From Polyporus tsugae (taxonomy: Eukaryota; Basidiomycota; Agaricomycetes; Polyporales; Polyporaceae), in contig JAHRBS010000002.1 in assembly GCA_024305745.1 (NCBI GenBank), positions 1,550,001 through 1,614,000 of the forward strand: a DNA stretch of 64,000 nucleotides, given 5' to 3'. Positions within the stretch are counted from its first letter, which is position 1, and each line of letters starts with the position of its first letter. The notes beneath the pieces are model-generated. The model was not told the origin of the DNA and did no database searches. It worked only from the letters and a program-made list of their open reading frames with translations. Shown here in pieces: positions 25,154 through 35,379 of the stretch. The translations under genes and the position numbers were made by a program.

Positions 25154-25585
25154 GCTGGAATAGATCGGCAAGGTTCCCGTGCTGTAAGTTCTTCGATGTT
25201 GAGCTGGACGCGGACGAGTCGGAGACGATGACTTCCAAGATGCAAGTGTGCGCGAATTGCAAAACGGATCGCGTATGCGTAGTAGAAGCGGTATCCGTGT
25301 ACAGATTCCCAGTCGCAGAGCTGTGACCAGCGTCGACGAGGTGGAGAGAGCACAAGTTTGCGAGGCCCGCAACAGCATGTAGACTGGTCACAAGTATGGG
25401 ATCCGCATCGGATTGCAGTGCTTGCCTCATTCGTCACTCTCGATCGATGGATAATCGAGCCTTCCGTCCATGACTGGCATGACATATCAACATTCGGAGA
25501 ACAAAAACACTCTGGGATACAATACGTGTTAAGTGCCTCCAAACCGGACTGGTACGAGATTTGGGAAAAAATAAAGGCAAAATAA
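25154..25585. other. Peptidase 5' region, possibly coding a presequence
   Basis: About 430 bp between the conservative peptidase start and tRNA-Leu. The part from 25154 to 25378 stays open in frame with the peptidase and may be translated. The rest holds its promoter. Confidence 0.4.
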
Positions 25586-25665
25586 TGATGAGAGTGGGAT
25601 TCGAACCCACGCCCTTTCGGACCAGATCCTTAGTCTGGCGCCTTAGACCGCTCGGCCATCTCACC
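25586..25665 (-). tRNA. tRNA-Leu(AAG)
   Basis: Type II tRNA without intron. The acceptor GGTGAGA pairs with TCTCATC, with discriminator A. The D arm is GCC/GGC. The anticodon arm is CCAGA-CTAAGGA-TCTGG, giving anticodon AAG for Leu codon CUU. There is a long variable arm, and the T arm is GTGGG-TTCGAAT-CCCAC. It looks fully functional. Confidence 0.92.
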
Positions 25666-25869
25666 ATGGTTAATCTAAAGTTAACAAGGTTTTGGGTTAG
25701 TACGCTAGCATACCTCTAGTGTAACACTAAAGTATCAGAACTTGAACTTTTGGTCTCCGTCCTCCGTCCTTAAGTTACTCGCACCACACACCACCACAGT
25801 CCTTTACGCCAAAACCTTGTTAAATTTATCCTCACGGTTAGATGGCCGAGCGGTCTAATGCGCCAGACT
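25631..25869. repeat. Inverted repeat: 5' half of tRNA-Leu plus its upstream flank
   Basis: The left arm (about 25631-25695) is the 5' half of tRNA-Leu(AAG) and its upstream flank on the minus strand. The right arm (about 25809-25869) carries the same elements on the plus strand. Both share CCAAAACCTTGTTAA, a short AT-rich linker of slightly different length, and the tRNA 5' half with only a few changes. The loop is about 113 nt. Identity stops just after the first strand of the anticodon stem. Confidence 0.75.
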
Positions 25870-25924
25870 GGCGGTGGTGGGCCGGGCGAGTAAAGACGGG
25901 TGGGTTCGGTTACATCCTAACACC
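25836..25924 (+). pseudogene. tRNA-Leu pseudogene (only the 5' half is conserved)
   Basis: From 25836 to 25869 the sequence matches a tRNA-Leu 5' half: acceptor GGTTAGA, TGGCC, a Leu-type D loop and the CCAGA strand of the anticodon stem. After that no matching anticodon strand or T arm can be folded. A weak acceptor-like TCCTAAC occurs near 25915-25921. It is therefore a decayed or truncated copy, divergent from the intact gene at 25586-25665. Confidence 0.65.
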
Positions 25925-26259
25925 GCCAGGCTTCCGAGTCCGTTCGCATGTTCATCTAACGGTTTCCCAACTCAGAAGTGAAACAAGAACAAGTGGAACA
26001 GACCACGATGCATAGGCCGCTCTCGTCGGTTCGTCCCCGCCTCCTGAACATACATGTTTGCTTACCGATATTCGGATGCACCTCGCTTGGCTGGGCCATC
26101 GTTCTACTGTCCTACACCTAGCTCCCAAGGTTGCCGATGTCTTCATGGGGGTCCCTGTTGGCCCGCCGATGACGCTTTCGAAAGCTTGCGTCCTAGCTTT
26201 CCAGACCGCTGATCCACCTACGCCCTTTCGCATACCCATGCTACACATCTCCCAACTTG

Positions 26260-28020
26260 TCGGAGTGCTTGGCCGTTCAGGAGAACTGGGAGGATGGTAA
26301 TTGGAAGTCAGATCATCCAGGATCAATGCAGTTCATCGCCTTCGAAACGTACATTCACCCCGACGGCGAGATCGAGGCGTGTTATCGCGATAGCTCTTTT
26401 AGAATGCCGTGTAGGCAGGGGAGCGTACATATTCCCTAACGGCACCATCGATGCGTGTTACCTCAATATCACTCTTGGGGCCCCGTGTGGACAGGGAGCG
26501 TCTCCGTCATTGGTGCAGGGGGTAGGTTGTCCGGGCGGCCGTGAAGTTTGCTACAAAGCGCAATTTGCGATTGGTCGCGAAGAACACTGGGTGAGACTTC
26601 CGGTCCTTTGGCGTATAACGAAATGCTTATGCTTCGCAGTAGACACGACTACTTGGGCCGTAGTGATGGCCGTGGGTCGTTCTTGGTCTGGACGCACAAC
26701 TTGAAAAACATCACCGTTCAACGAAGTTCCAGTTCCTTCCGCCCCGCGGGGGCGCCGCCCGAGAAGACATATGAGTATGGTGCGAAGTCTCACCCGCTTC
26801 CTTTATGTCTCCACAGCGATTACCCTCGGATCTGGCATCCACTGGCGGGTCAGTTGGCGCCGCAGGGGGCTGGCTGCTCGGTGGCGGCCACAGCACGCTC
26901 TCACCCTCGTATGGCCTCGGCGTTGACAACGTCCTCGAGTTGACGGTCGTTACCTGGACCGGCGCGCACCTTACCGCGAACGCCTACCAGCCCCCCGACT
27001 CAGGCTCTTCTGGGCCCTGCGTGGTGGGGGCGGCGGCACGTTCGGCGTCGTCACCTCCGTCACGTACCAGACGCGCCAGTCGACATCCGTCGTCGCGTTC
27101 TTCCTGACCGCGACCGCGAACAGCACGCGCCCCGACGCCGCGCTCTCCGCCGTGTTTGCCGAGCTCGTCCGCGTCACGGCCACGCTCGAGGAGGCTGGCT
27201 GGGGCGGGTACTCATTCGCTACGCCCGACGCGCGGGCGACGGCCCGCTTTCGCTCGTCGCGTTCTCCATCGTCGCGAACGTAACGGCCGCGCAAATGAAC
27301 GCTACCGTCCTCCCCTTCCTCGAATACGTACGCGGTCGCCGCCAACTCGAGCGCGTCGGGCAAGCTCGAGGACGTGCTTGAGCTCGGCGCGGCGCTGACG
27401 GCCCTGCAGTTCGGGAGCTTCTACGAGTGGTACGACTTCGTGTTCAAGAGCAGGAGCCAGGTGGGGGCCAACGTCCAGATCGGCTCGTGGGTCCTGCCTA
27501 CAGATGTTGTGAAGGAGAATCGCAGCAGACGCTGATGGGCATCGAGGGCGGCTTCAGCTACTATGTAGTGCTTCTTTCCTCCCCTTGCCCTCTTACTCGC
27601 TTCAATCCTCAATCCTCGCATCCTGATCACATACACATCCGTATTTTCAGCCTCCTCGCAGGCGGCGCAGTGTCGAAAGTCCCCGCCTCGCACACTGGCC
27701 TCAACCCCGTCTGGAGGCACGCTACCGCGCACGTCATCATCGGGACCGCCTGACCGGACGGCGCGACGGCGGACAAGATCACCCAGGTGCGCGAAGGGCT
27801 GAAGGCCGACACCGCGACGCTGCGCGCACTCGCTCCCGACTCTGGCGCGGACTTTAACGAGGCGTCCCTGTACGAGCCAGACCCCAGGCGGATGTTCTTC
27901 GGCGCCAACCACGGCCCGCTGCGCGCGATCAAGGCCGCGTACGGCCCCCTTGGCCTGTTCGTCGTCGCGGAGGGCGTTGGGTCGGCGGAGTGGGACGCGG
28001 AGCTGACTTGCCGTGCTTGA
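26260..28020 (+). pseudogene. Broken FAD-linked oxidoreductase with BBE domain (berberine-bridge type)
   Basis: The ancestor was a secreted-type FAD oxidase of the PCMH/BBE family. Family segments appear in order: VQENWEDGNWKSDHPGSMQ, two versions of the ACY...PC.QGSV segment, RAAVKFATKRNLRLVAKNTG joined by a good intron to [122 protein letters not shown], and the BBE end EASLYEPDPRRMFFGANHG. These lie in changing frames: breaks near 26525, 26985, 27235, 27335 and 27515. An in-frame TGA sits at 27749-27751 just before PDGATADKI. The flavin-linkage and domain motifs survive, so loss was fairly recent, unless the breaks are assembly errors. Confidence 0.8.
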
Positions 28021-28506
28021 TGCGGTGGCCATATACTTACTTACTTCGGCGTCGGGATGGATTTTGAGCGGCATTTATGCCCTCGTATTTTTTTCCCCTC
28101 GCACTCGCTCAAATGTCGGCAAGTCCTGACTCCATATATGATGGTCTGCAGAAATGCGGACTGTGGTCCAAAAACGACGAGTGATACAGTGCTTCCAAAG
28201 ACATTGCTATGTAATCCGTACGACAAGAAACTGTGAAGGCTCTCTGCTTATTTGTTTATCCGCGTGTCTGGGAGGATGCGATAGTCTGCTTTTTAGTGTG
28301 TGTGGGGCGAGGGGACGGGGACGGGGAGACGAGGGGGTATGGTGAGGAATGGAAGGTGGGGATGTGGGGGGTGCGGTCTCTCTAATGAGGGGTAACAAAC
28401 ACAGTGCTCGTGAAGGTGTCGTGAAGAATCGTAAACCGACCATGAAGATGTCAATGCAGAAACGAAAATGGAGAAGAGATGTCGGGTATGCGCGGAATGC
28501 CTGTCA
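28021..28506. other. 3' flank of the left MFS gene
   Basis: About 485 bp. From about 28390 rightwards it matches the 3' flank of the second MFS copy in inverted orientation (shared CATTGACATC, GATTCTTCACGAC and ACGAGC.CTGTGTT blocks). The rest, G-rich at 28305-28375, shows nothing. Confidence 0.45.
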
Positions 28507-30561
28507 TCACCTCGGCGATGATAACGTCGACGAGGAGGAAGAGGACGGCGACGGGCTCTTGTCCTCCAATTCGTAGCTCGAATCGTCGGGGAGGAGCGTA
28601 CCCACCCAGAACGCAACGAGCACGATCGCCGACAGCGCATAATAGACGAAGCAGCCGCCCATGTAGTGGTGTTCCTGGTCGATCGAGAGCGAGAAGAGCG
28701 AGTTGGCGGTCGCCGGCCCGATGGTGCGCATGAGCGAGACGAGCATCTGCGCGATGCCGTTCACCGCCCCGAGCGAAGCTTTGTTCGGCGCTGAAGCGGT
28801 GATAAAAATGAAGACGGCACCTGGAAATACGTATGCACAGCGTCAGTGTGGGCGTAATGTTAAACGCAAAGGCACGACGAAGTTGCAGCACTGACCGTAC
28901 GAGAAGTTGATGATGATCGAGAACAACGCCTGGCCGAGAACAAGGCCCCAGACCATCGGAACCATGCCCTCGAGCCTCGCGATCTCGTTGATGAACGGGA
29001 ACATCGCAAACACCGGGAGGACGCTCGCGATGCCTGTCAGGTACACGCGCTTCGAGCCGAACCGGTCGTTCACTCGACTGAAGAGGAATATCTGCGTCAG
29101 GCCGTTGGCGATCCCATACACCGACAGAATCCAGCCGATCTGCTGTGGGGCCAATCCGAGACCGCCTAACGCGATGGGGGTCGAGTAGAAGACGGGCTGG
29201 ATGGCACGGAGGGTGATGTCGACGATCGCAAGGAACGCGTAGTTCGCGGCGGGGACGATCACGCGGGGCACGAGGAGCTTCTTGAGAGGAAGCGGTCGGG
29301 CCTTGTCCTCGACGGCAGCCGCTTTAACGACGGCCGAGGCATCCGACTGGATGGAGGCTTCCTTGGGCGGTACGCGGAGGAGCCTGCGAAGAGACGCGGG
29401 GTTTTGAACAGTCTAAAACAGACGCGGGATCATAAGTCAGGAACGAGGGAATGTATACACGAGATCCACTTGCCTCCTGGAGGAAGAATAGAGTGACGAA
29501 ACAGGCGATGATAGAAAAGGTTGCGGGGATAGAACATGCAAGGAAATAAGGATATTTCTTCAAGAACTCAGACCGTCCAAAGATGTCAGGATGGCGCTCC
29601 GCCGGACGGGATAGGGTACCGCCGATTACAGGACTAAGGGGGGGACAGGTCAGGGCGCATACATGGACTGTTATATCACTACTCACCCAAGGGTCGCACC
29701 AGTCGACCATGCGATAGGCATGAATGCATATGCCTGCGCGATGTTCGTAGAGTCTGTGATCTCAGCTAACATACTCTTCATGACACCGATGTTGCCATTC
29801 AAGGCGCCATTCAAGCTTCGACTATGGATAAGCAAAAAACATTAGCACCTGACACCGGGCCGCAATCATGAGAAACGTTTACCTGATGACAGCCCCCCAG
29901 AACGTCCGGGATAAACCAAAGCAATACATGGATAATGACAACCCCATCAAGCCGGTCATGATGACAGGCTTGCGCCCAACGTGGTCGGAGACCCTACTCC
30001 AGTGCAGGACGGTGGCAGCCTGTGTGGCGAAGAAGATGGATTGCTAAAACACGGCATCAACCCATGTATTAAAACCAAGAATCGGTATTTCTAAACCAGG
30101 CCGTCCTAGGACCGGGGGCCAGGTGTTTGGACTATGAGAAGTCTCGGAGGGAAGAAGAGTGAAGTTTCCCCATGAGGTGCGAAGATCTTCCAGCAGCAGG
30201 AAGAGGCATTCGGCATTCCCACCTCTAGCAGCAGGATCCCGGACACCGATTAGAATGGAAAGGGGTTACATACCATGACGCCAACGTAGTATCCAACTTT
30301 AGTTTCGTCTCCATGAGTGATCCCGAGGCTCCGGATGAGCTAGGCTTGGAAGTCAGTAAATTTGCGCCTGGCAGACAACAGGGATGTGGTAGTCACCTCC
30401 GGGGCGAAAGGGTAAATGACTTGACTGGTGAGAGGCTCTGCGAGCTGGAGGATGAGGAGAATCGTGAACTGGCCCCAAGGAAGAGGAGTCTTGTGAGGCT
30501 TGCGGGAGCGTGGGCGCAAGAGGGGGGTCTCCTCGTCGGCATCAACGTGTCGTGCAGTCAT
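28507..30561 (-). CDS. MFS transporter, ZIFL/YCR023C-like (copy A)
   Basis: Twelve-span drug:H+ antiporter-like permease; substrate unknown. Starts MTARHVDADEETPLL with an acidic N-terminus carrying a dileucine-type EETPLL sorting motif. The exons then read QFTILLILQLAEPLTSQVIYPFAPE, LIRSLGITHGDETKVGYYVGVM, the MFS signature WSRVSDHVGRKPV, SLNGALNGNIGVMKSMLAEI, AWSTGATLGPVIGG, YPYFLACSIPATFSIIACF, VPRVIVPAANYAFLAIVDI, GLAPQQIGWILSVYG, FGSKRVYLTGIASVL, MRTIGPATANSLFSLSIDQ and FVYYALSAIVLVAFWVGTL. It ends in a Ser-rich tail. All joins are in phase and there are no stops. One intron near 30050-30275 is unusually long for this window. It is paired with an inverted copy at 37405. Confidence 0.88.
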
Positions 30562-31744
30562 GGAGGGCGAAAGAGGGGGATGGAGGGGGGGAAGCAGGCG
30601 AGATTTTGGGAGAGGGTGTATTCGAACATGGGTGTGAAGGGAAGTATAAGTAGGGCGGAGTCGGTGCTTGAAGAGCCTTGAAGCCGAAGAGGTCGCATGA
30701 GTCAAAGCATGCAAACATTACCTAACAGAACAGCTGCATGACGAGCTTCGAACAGAAATCGCTTCTCGTTCTCTCGTCAATGAATTGGAGCACGCTACCG
30801 AGGTTGTACAGATGTCCGCGACACTGTTTGTGGCAGAGCGCAAAGCTGCCGCCGTCGGCCGAATAAGATGCACTTCATAGATAACGCGCGCGGGTACAGA
30901 AGGCTGAAACGGCGGCAGGCAAACGGCGCTGAAGAATGGCTGATGCAGAGTTTCGGCCCGGGGGAGACAGATGAGGGATCCCGTCAATGGGGAGCATGCG
31001 AGCAGGGATACTTACAGTACTATATCGATGGCCGCTGCTGTGGCCGGGCAACTGCCAGGGACTCCGTTGAAAACCAAAATGGGCCACGTGGATATTGAAG
31101 ATAGGCGCTGGTGGGCAATGGGTGTGCTGGTGCTAAGTTAGCTGGGGTCAGTCTCAGGGCAGTCTTCTGACTGGGACATTGCCGTAAGTCATGTTCTAAG
31201 CAATAGATATCCTCCCATGGCCATTTCCGCTCCGGCCCCCATCATCACCTGTGTCTCGTCGCCTTCTTGCCGTCCTCCCAGCGCTGTGGTCCTCGCGACA
31301 ACCTCCAGCCTATCTAAAGCGATTCCGTGAGGCTTGAGCGGACTGAGTCTATCTCCTTATGTTCCCCACGGCTTTCTCATAGCACCGGATGAGAGGCGAT
31401 CAGCCCTGCACGAAGCACATCCCACTACTTATCCTTCCTAGCGACGATGCGATCGTCCGCTGCCATCAAATAAGACGCGGCACTCCCCGGCACTCCGAGC
31501 GTGAGTTGACCTCCTTCCTCCATGAAGATCCAAATCCTTACTTAAGTGGTCTGGTCACTGGTCACTGCTAGTCGCCCCCTCTCATCGTTGCTCCTCCTTC
31601 ATCTCCCAGGGCAAATCGTATCCAATCCACCGGATACGCCTAGCCACGACCTCGACCAATCGCTGCATACTTAATTTCTTCTCTCACCTTCTCCCCATCT
31701 TCTCTCCCTCTCCCACCGCTAGACCTCTCAATCAACCTCCACCC
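30562..31744. promoter_or_regulatory. Promoter region of MFS copy A and spacer edge
   Basis: The first 350-450 bp upstream of copy A resemble the upstream region of copy B. A perfect E-box-like GCCACGTGG palindrome lies at about 31084-31092. The right part leads into the Cys-motif protein gene; pyrimidine-rich sequence precedes its ATG (31670-31745). Confidence 0.5.
30644..30650 (-). promoter_or_regulatory. TATA-like box of MFS copy A
   Basis: CTTATAC on the minus strand about 85 bp upstream of the ATG, preceded by CTCCGCCCTA. The same block occurs upstream of copy B. Confidence 0.5.
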
Positions 31745-32939
31745 ATGCTCGCCCTCCCGCCACGGCCACTGGACGCCATGCTCGCCCCGACCAGTAGTTA
31801 TCTCCCCCACCAGGCGCTTCACCTCGCAGCGCCACCCATCCCCGGCTCATCGGCCTACCCACCCGGCTTTCCTTCTTCATCCATCTGGTCTGCCCTCTCC
31901 TTCTACGAGTCCGTTCCACGCGCCATCTCCCCCGCCCCGTCCACCAGGCGCGCACAATCCAGCACCGGAATCCGCTCTACACCCTCCATATCACGATCGG
32001 GACATCGGCCAACAGAAAGCGACGGCCTCGACGCGATCACAGACGAGGTCCGTCCTACACTCTCACCCAACGAAACCCGCCGCGCGCTCTCCCCCTTCCC
32101 ACACGCGTCTCATCGAGGTTCGTTCCCATTCCAATCGCGACAGACAGAGCTCTCTCCAACATCGTGTCTCCCCGCCCCCGACGACGCAGGCGTGGCTCTA
32201 GGGAATGGAGACTTGGCCATCGCAGAGTCTGACTATGACCACGTCTCAGCGTCACCCCCTCCGACCTCTGCGCCACCGTTCTTGTGTCGCTCCGTGACCC
32301 CCCTCATTGACGCAGACGCCCCGACGAGTCTACAGTCACAAGTGGCGTCCGGGCGCGCCGGGCGTTCAGAGCTTGCAGAGCCTATCCCCGATTTCTCGCG
32401 CGTGCTCCTTTCCGACCCGGGGCCGACGCTGACACAGGACGACGAGTTCGAGCACAGGTTCGTCCCGCTCGCACCGTACCGCGCGAAGGTCACCAGGCTG
32501 CGCGGCCCTCACGCGCGGTCCGCCGCAGACGTCCAGAGGTTCCTCCCACCGTTCGGGTACGCATTAAACTTTGATTGAGTTGAGGTGGGCGGCGCGTATG
32601 TCTTCTCTATACTGACATGATCCTTCCATCACGCGTTTCGCCTTCAGGGCCCCACGCTGTCAGAACGCAGAGTGCACAGACACAAAATGCGCGATGTGCG
32701 CCTACTTGCGGCGCCGCGGCGACGTCCTGCGCACCAAGCTCCTCAAGCGCGACAAGGACCGCGACCTCTGGAACCTGCACACCAACCTCCAGCGCTGGGA
32801 GTACGCCGAGGACCGCTGGAAGCTCCAGACGCTGCAGGCGTCGTACGTCCTTGGGCGGGAGCTCGCCCTCCAGTCCCACGCCGCCCAAGGCTGCGGGTCC
32901 CGCTCTCGTTCGCGCTCACGCTCCCGTGCGAGGCTGTGA
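31745..32939 (+). CDS. Uncharacterised protein with C-terminal CxxxxCxxxxCxxC motif
   Basis: Two exons. The first, 31745 to about 32559, encodes some 270 residues of Pro/Ser-rich, mostly disordered sequence ending VQRFLPPFG. A GTACGC donor and a TTTCGCCTTCAG acceptor join it in phase to GAPRCQNAECTDTKCAMC. This is followed by a strongly charged helical stretch (YLRRRGDVLRTKLLKRDKDR, LWNLHTNLQRWEYAEDRWKL) and a C-terminal run of Arg-Ser pairs. The four Cys could hold one zinc. No known family is recognised. The clean splice and the restricted composition of exon 2 argue it is real. It sits between the two inverted transporter copies. Confidence 0.68.
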
Positions 32940-34023
32940 GCCAGCAGCCAGGGCTCCTATGGGGATCAACGGACGCGTGCATCGCGATCTGCCTTGGCGG
33001 TGCGGGCCGCGGCGACGTTCAACTCAGCACAGCTGTGCTCGCGGAGGCATCACGTTCAGGGGAAAGCCTGCGACGCTGTGCCGACGGAACGTGGAGGATC
33101 GGCAGCGATCGCAGCACACAGCATGCATTCCATCACGGCTCAACACTACAGTACATTGCGGACCAGCGGACTTGCGGACTTGCAGTTTACCCTGCGTGCG
33201 GTAGAAGAAAGAAAGGAAGGAGCACACCCACGCCCCGAGCTCGGTGTGCGACCGTCACTGTAACGATAGTAATGGTTACCCTACAGCTTTATACTTCCGA
33301 CCAGTATCGGACGTTTCTGAACTTTCGTCTCTCGGACCTTGCTCAACTCGGACAATCCTCGCTACTCACCCACCCCTGCTACTTAGTAATCGTCTGCGAC
33401 TTATGTATAAATACCCTCGGACACGTACAGCACATACCTCTTACGCATCATGCATCATGGACATTGACGACGACGCCTCGGCAAAACCCTTGCTGTTACT
33501 TGTATGCACACTGCATGTACATGTACACACAAGTTAGACCTCCGACCCTTATCAGACGGACAGACTCGGACTTTGTCAGGACTTTGTAATCTGTAATTCG
33601 CGTATTTTCGTTGGGCAACGGGATCGACTCAGGGCTTGTGTAGTTAGGACAATATCTTTCTCGTAAAATAAAAACGGATTGAAGATTGGATGCCAAGCAT
33701 ACAGAAGACGGGAGCTAGAAGCCGGTACTCGAACCGCGAAACATAGAAGTTCCGAGTCCAGTGCGGGAGGGGTCGGACTATGCGTACGTGGCGGACGGTC
33801 CCAGGAGGGTGCATCTTTGGGTTGCGAACTAAATAGCTAGTAGGATACATATACTATGTACAGCGGAGATCAACGGAGAGCGCACTACCAAACCCGCCTT
33901 TAACATGTGCCGGAGCCCCACGTCATACGCTGAAGCTTTCCGTGCGCCAGTCTTCGCGTCAATCCTAATCCTTGATGGCGCACGACTGGGAGCTGGGCCC
34001 CGGTGAGGCTGTGGTAGCTCGAT
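32940..34023. other. Intergenic, inside the inverted-duplication spacer
   Basis: About 1.1 kb between the Cys-motif gene and the 3' end of the thaumatin-like gene. A TATAAATA at about 33405-33412 is followed by a 26-codon frame from 33458, but nothing else supports a gene. Confidence 0.4.
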
Positions 34024-35379
34024 CTAGGGGCAGAAGGTGATGGTGTAGTCGGCGGCCTTGTTCGCGTCGCACGTCCAGAGCGCAGTGCCGCTGGGCTCGT
34101 CGTACGCGAAGACGTAAGAGTCCTTGCAACCGTTCTCTGTCGGTCACATTCATATTTAGCGGCCGGAGACGGGGGAGGAAGGAAGGGGATTCGGACGTAC
34201 TGAAGTAGTTGTAGTACTGCACGCCGGACGACGGGCAGGTCTCCGGCTTGTTGTGCGTGCCGGTGCAGCAGTTCGGGTTGTTGGCTGCCAGTACAACGTG
34301 TCGTTCGCGCGCGCGCACACATCCGAGGAAGAGGGAAGGGGACGGATGCATAGATAGCAGGATTCAAAGGGAAAGGTTTATCACTGTCAGACTCGTGCTC
34401 CGCAGATGTCGGAAAACATAACCGTGATACGCACTTTTGTCGCCAAGGCCGGCAGTGCAGGCACTCTTGCAGCCCATAACTTTACCGGAGCCGTCAGTTG
34501 GGCCCTTGAGAGGGGCAGGGCCTGAGAAGGAAAACCAGGGATTAGAAGGGCACTCGATGATCCCGATCCCGCACGAGGGGGCTCACGGGAGAAACTTGAG
34601 ACTACGCACAGTTCGGGTTGAGATCCGTCGTGCAGCTCGCCTCATGGCAGCCCTTGTTGTTCTTGATGGACATGGGGATGTTGAACCCATCGACGAGAGA
34701 GACTGTCGGTCCGAGCCATGCATGCGTTAGCCGTGCGCCATCCTACACTGTACATGCCGGGAGATCCATGCTCACCATCGTAGTTGTCAGGTTGGCCATT
34801 GATACCCAGCGTGAACTCGGCGACGGTAGCCGGGGGGACGCCCTGCGAGGCCACCGCCGTTTAGCAAGCCAGTTTCCGCAGACCGGAAGTACCAGTGAGC
34901 CGGGGCTCGAGACGTACCGTGCCCGATTTCGGGTCACACTGGAGGCCGCCGTTGCAGCCGCCGGTGAGGCACTGGTTCGGACCAGGAGCGCTCTTGCTGA
35001 AGTTGCAGTCGGTGCGACCCCAGAGGCGGCCTGACTTCCAGTCGTTGGGGACGGAGAACGAGACGGTCTTGTGCGCGTCCTGCTGCCACCTGTGGGCGAC
35101 GAACAATACTGTGTCAGCGGCATGTCATCCGCGTAATTGAGAGGGCGTGGCTTACCCGGTGGCCTGCGTGGGCTTGGTGGGGCTCGTCGGGTCGGTGAAC
35201 AGACCCGGCCTGGGTGCAGAGGGCACGTGAGCTTATTGGGCCTAGCGGAGTGAGGTGATGGCAACTTCAAGCACGTACCAGACGGTGTAGGCACAGTTGT
35301 TCACGACAGTCATCTGCCTGCCAGCGACTTCAGCAGCGAGGACGGCGAGGGCGACGGTGAGGGTAGAAACGAAGTGCAT
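34024..35379 (-). CDS. Secreted thaumatin-like protein
   Basis: Thaumatin/PR-5-like beta-sandwich protein; fungal members have been linked to cell-wall beta-glucan. Starts with a signal peptide (MHFVSTLTVALAVLAAEVAG), then MTVVNNCAYTVWPGLF, the typical N-terminus. About six or seven short exons follow: TGWQQDAHKTVSFSVPNDW, KSGRLWGRTDCNFS, CLTGGCNGGLQCD, the family motif PPATVAEFTL, NYDVSLVDGFNIPM, GCHEASCTTDLNPNCP, GCKSACTAG, NPNCCTG, CPSSGVQYYNYF, CKDSYVFAYDE and the C-terminal ADYTITFCP. The many Cys fit the disulfide-rich fold. The acidic-cleft residues cannot be checked fully by eye. The gene is intact and lies in the spacer between the two MFS copies. Confidence 0.9.

Larger units (their letters stand above)
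28390..31000 (-). repeat. Left arm of a 2.6 kb inverted segmental duplication
   Basis: Contains a complete MFS gene with promoter and 3' flank. Its reverse complement aligns along the length of 37060-39565, introns included. The outer limit is near 28390; the inner limit is fuzzy, around 30900-31000, where a shared TCGGCCGACGGCGGC block is the last strong match. Confidence 0.85.

Noticed and set aside
33404..33537. TATAAATA followed by a 26-codon frame (MDIDDDASAKPL...)
   Set aside because: Too short, with no signal peptide, no homology in memory and no second exon. Chance is likely in AT-richer spacer.
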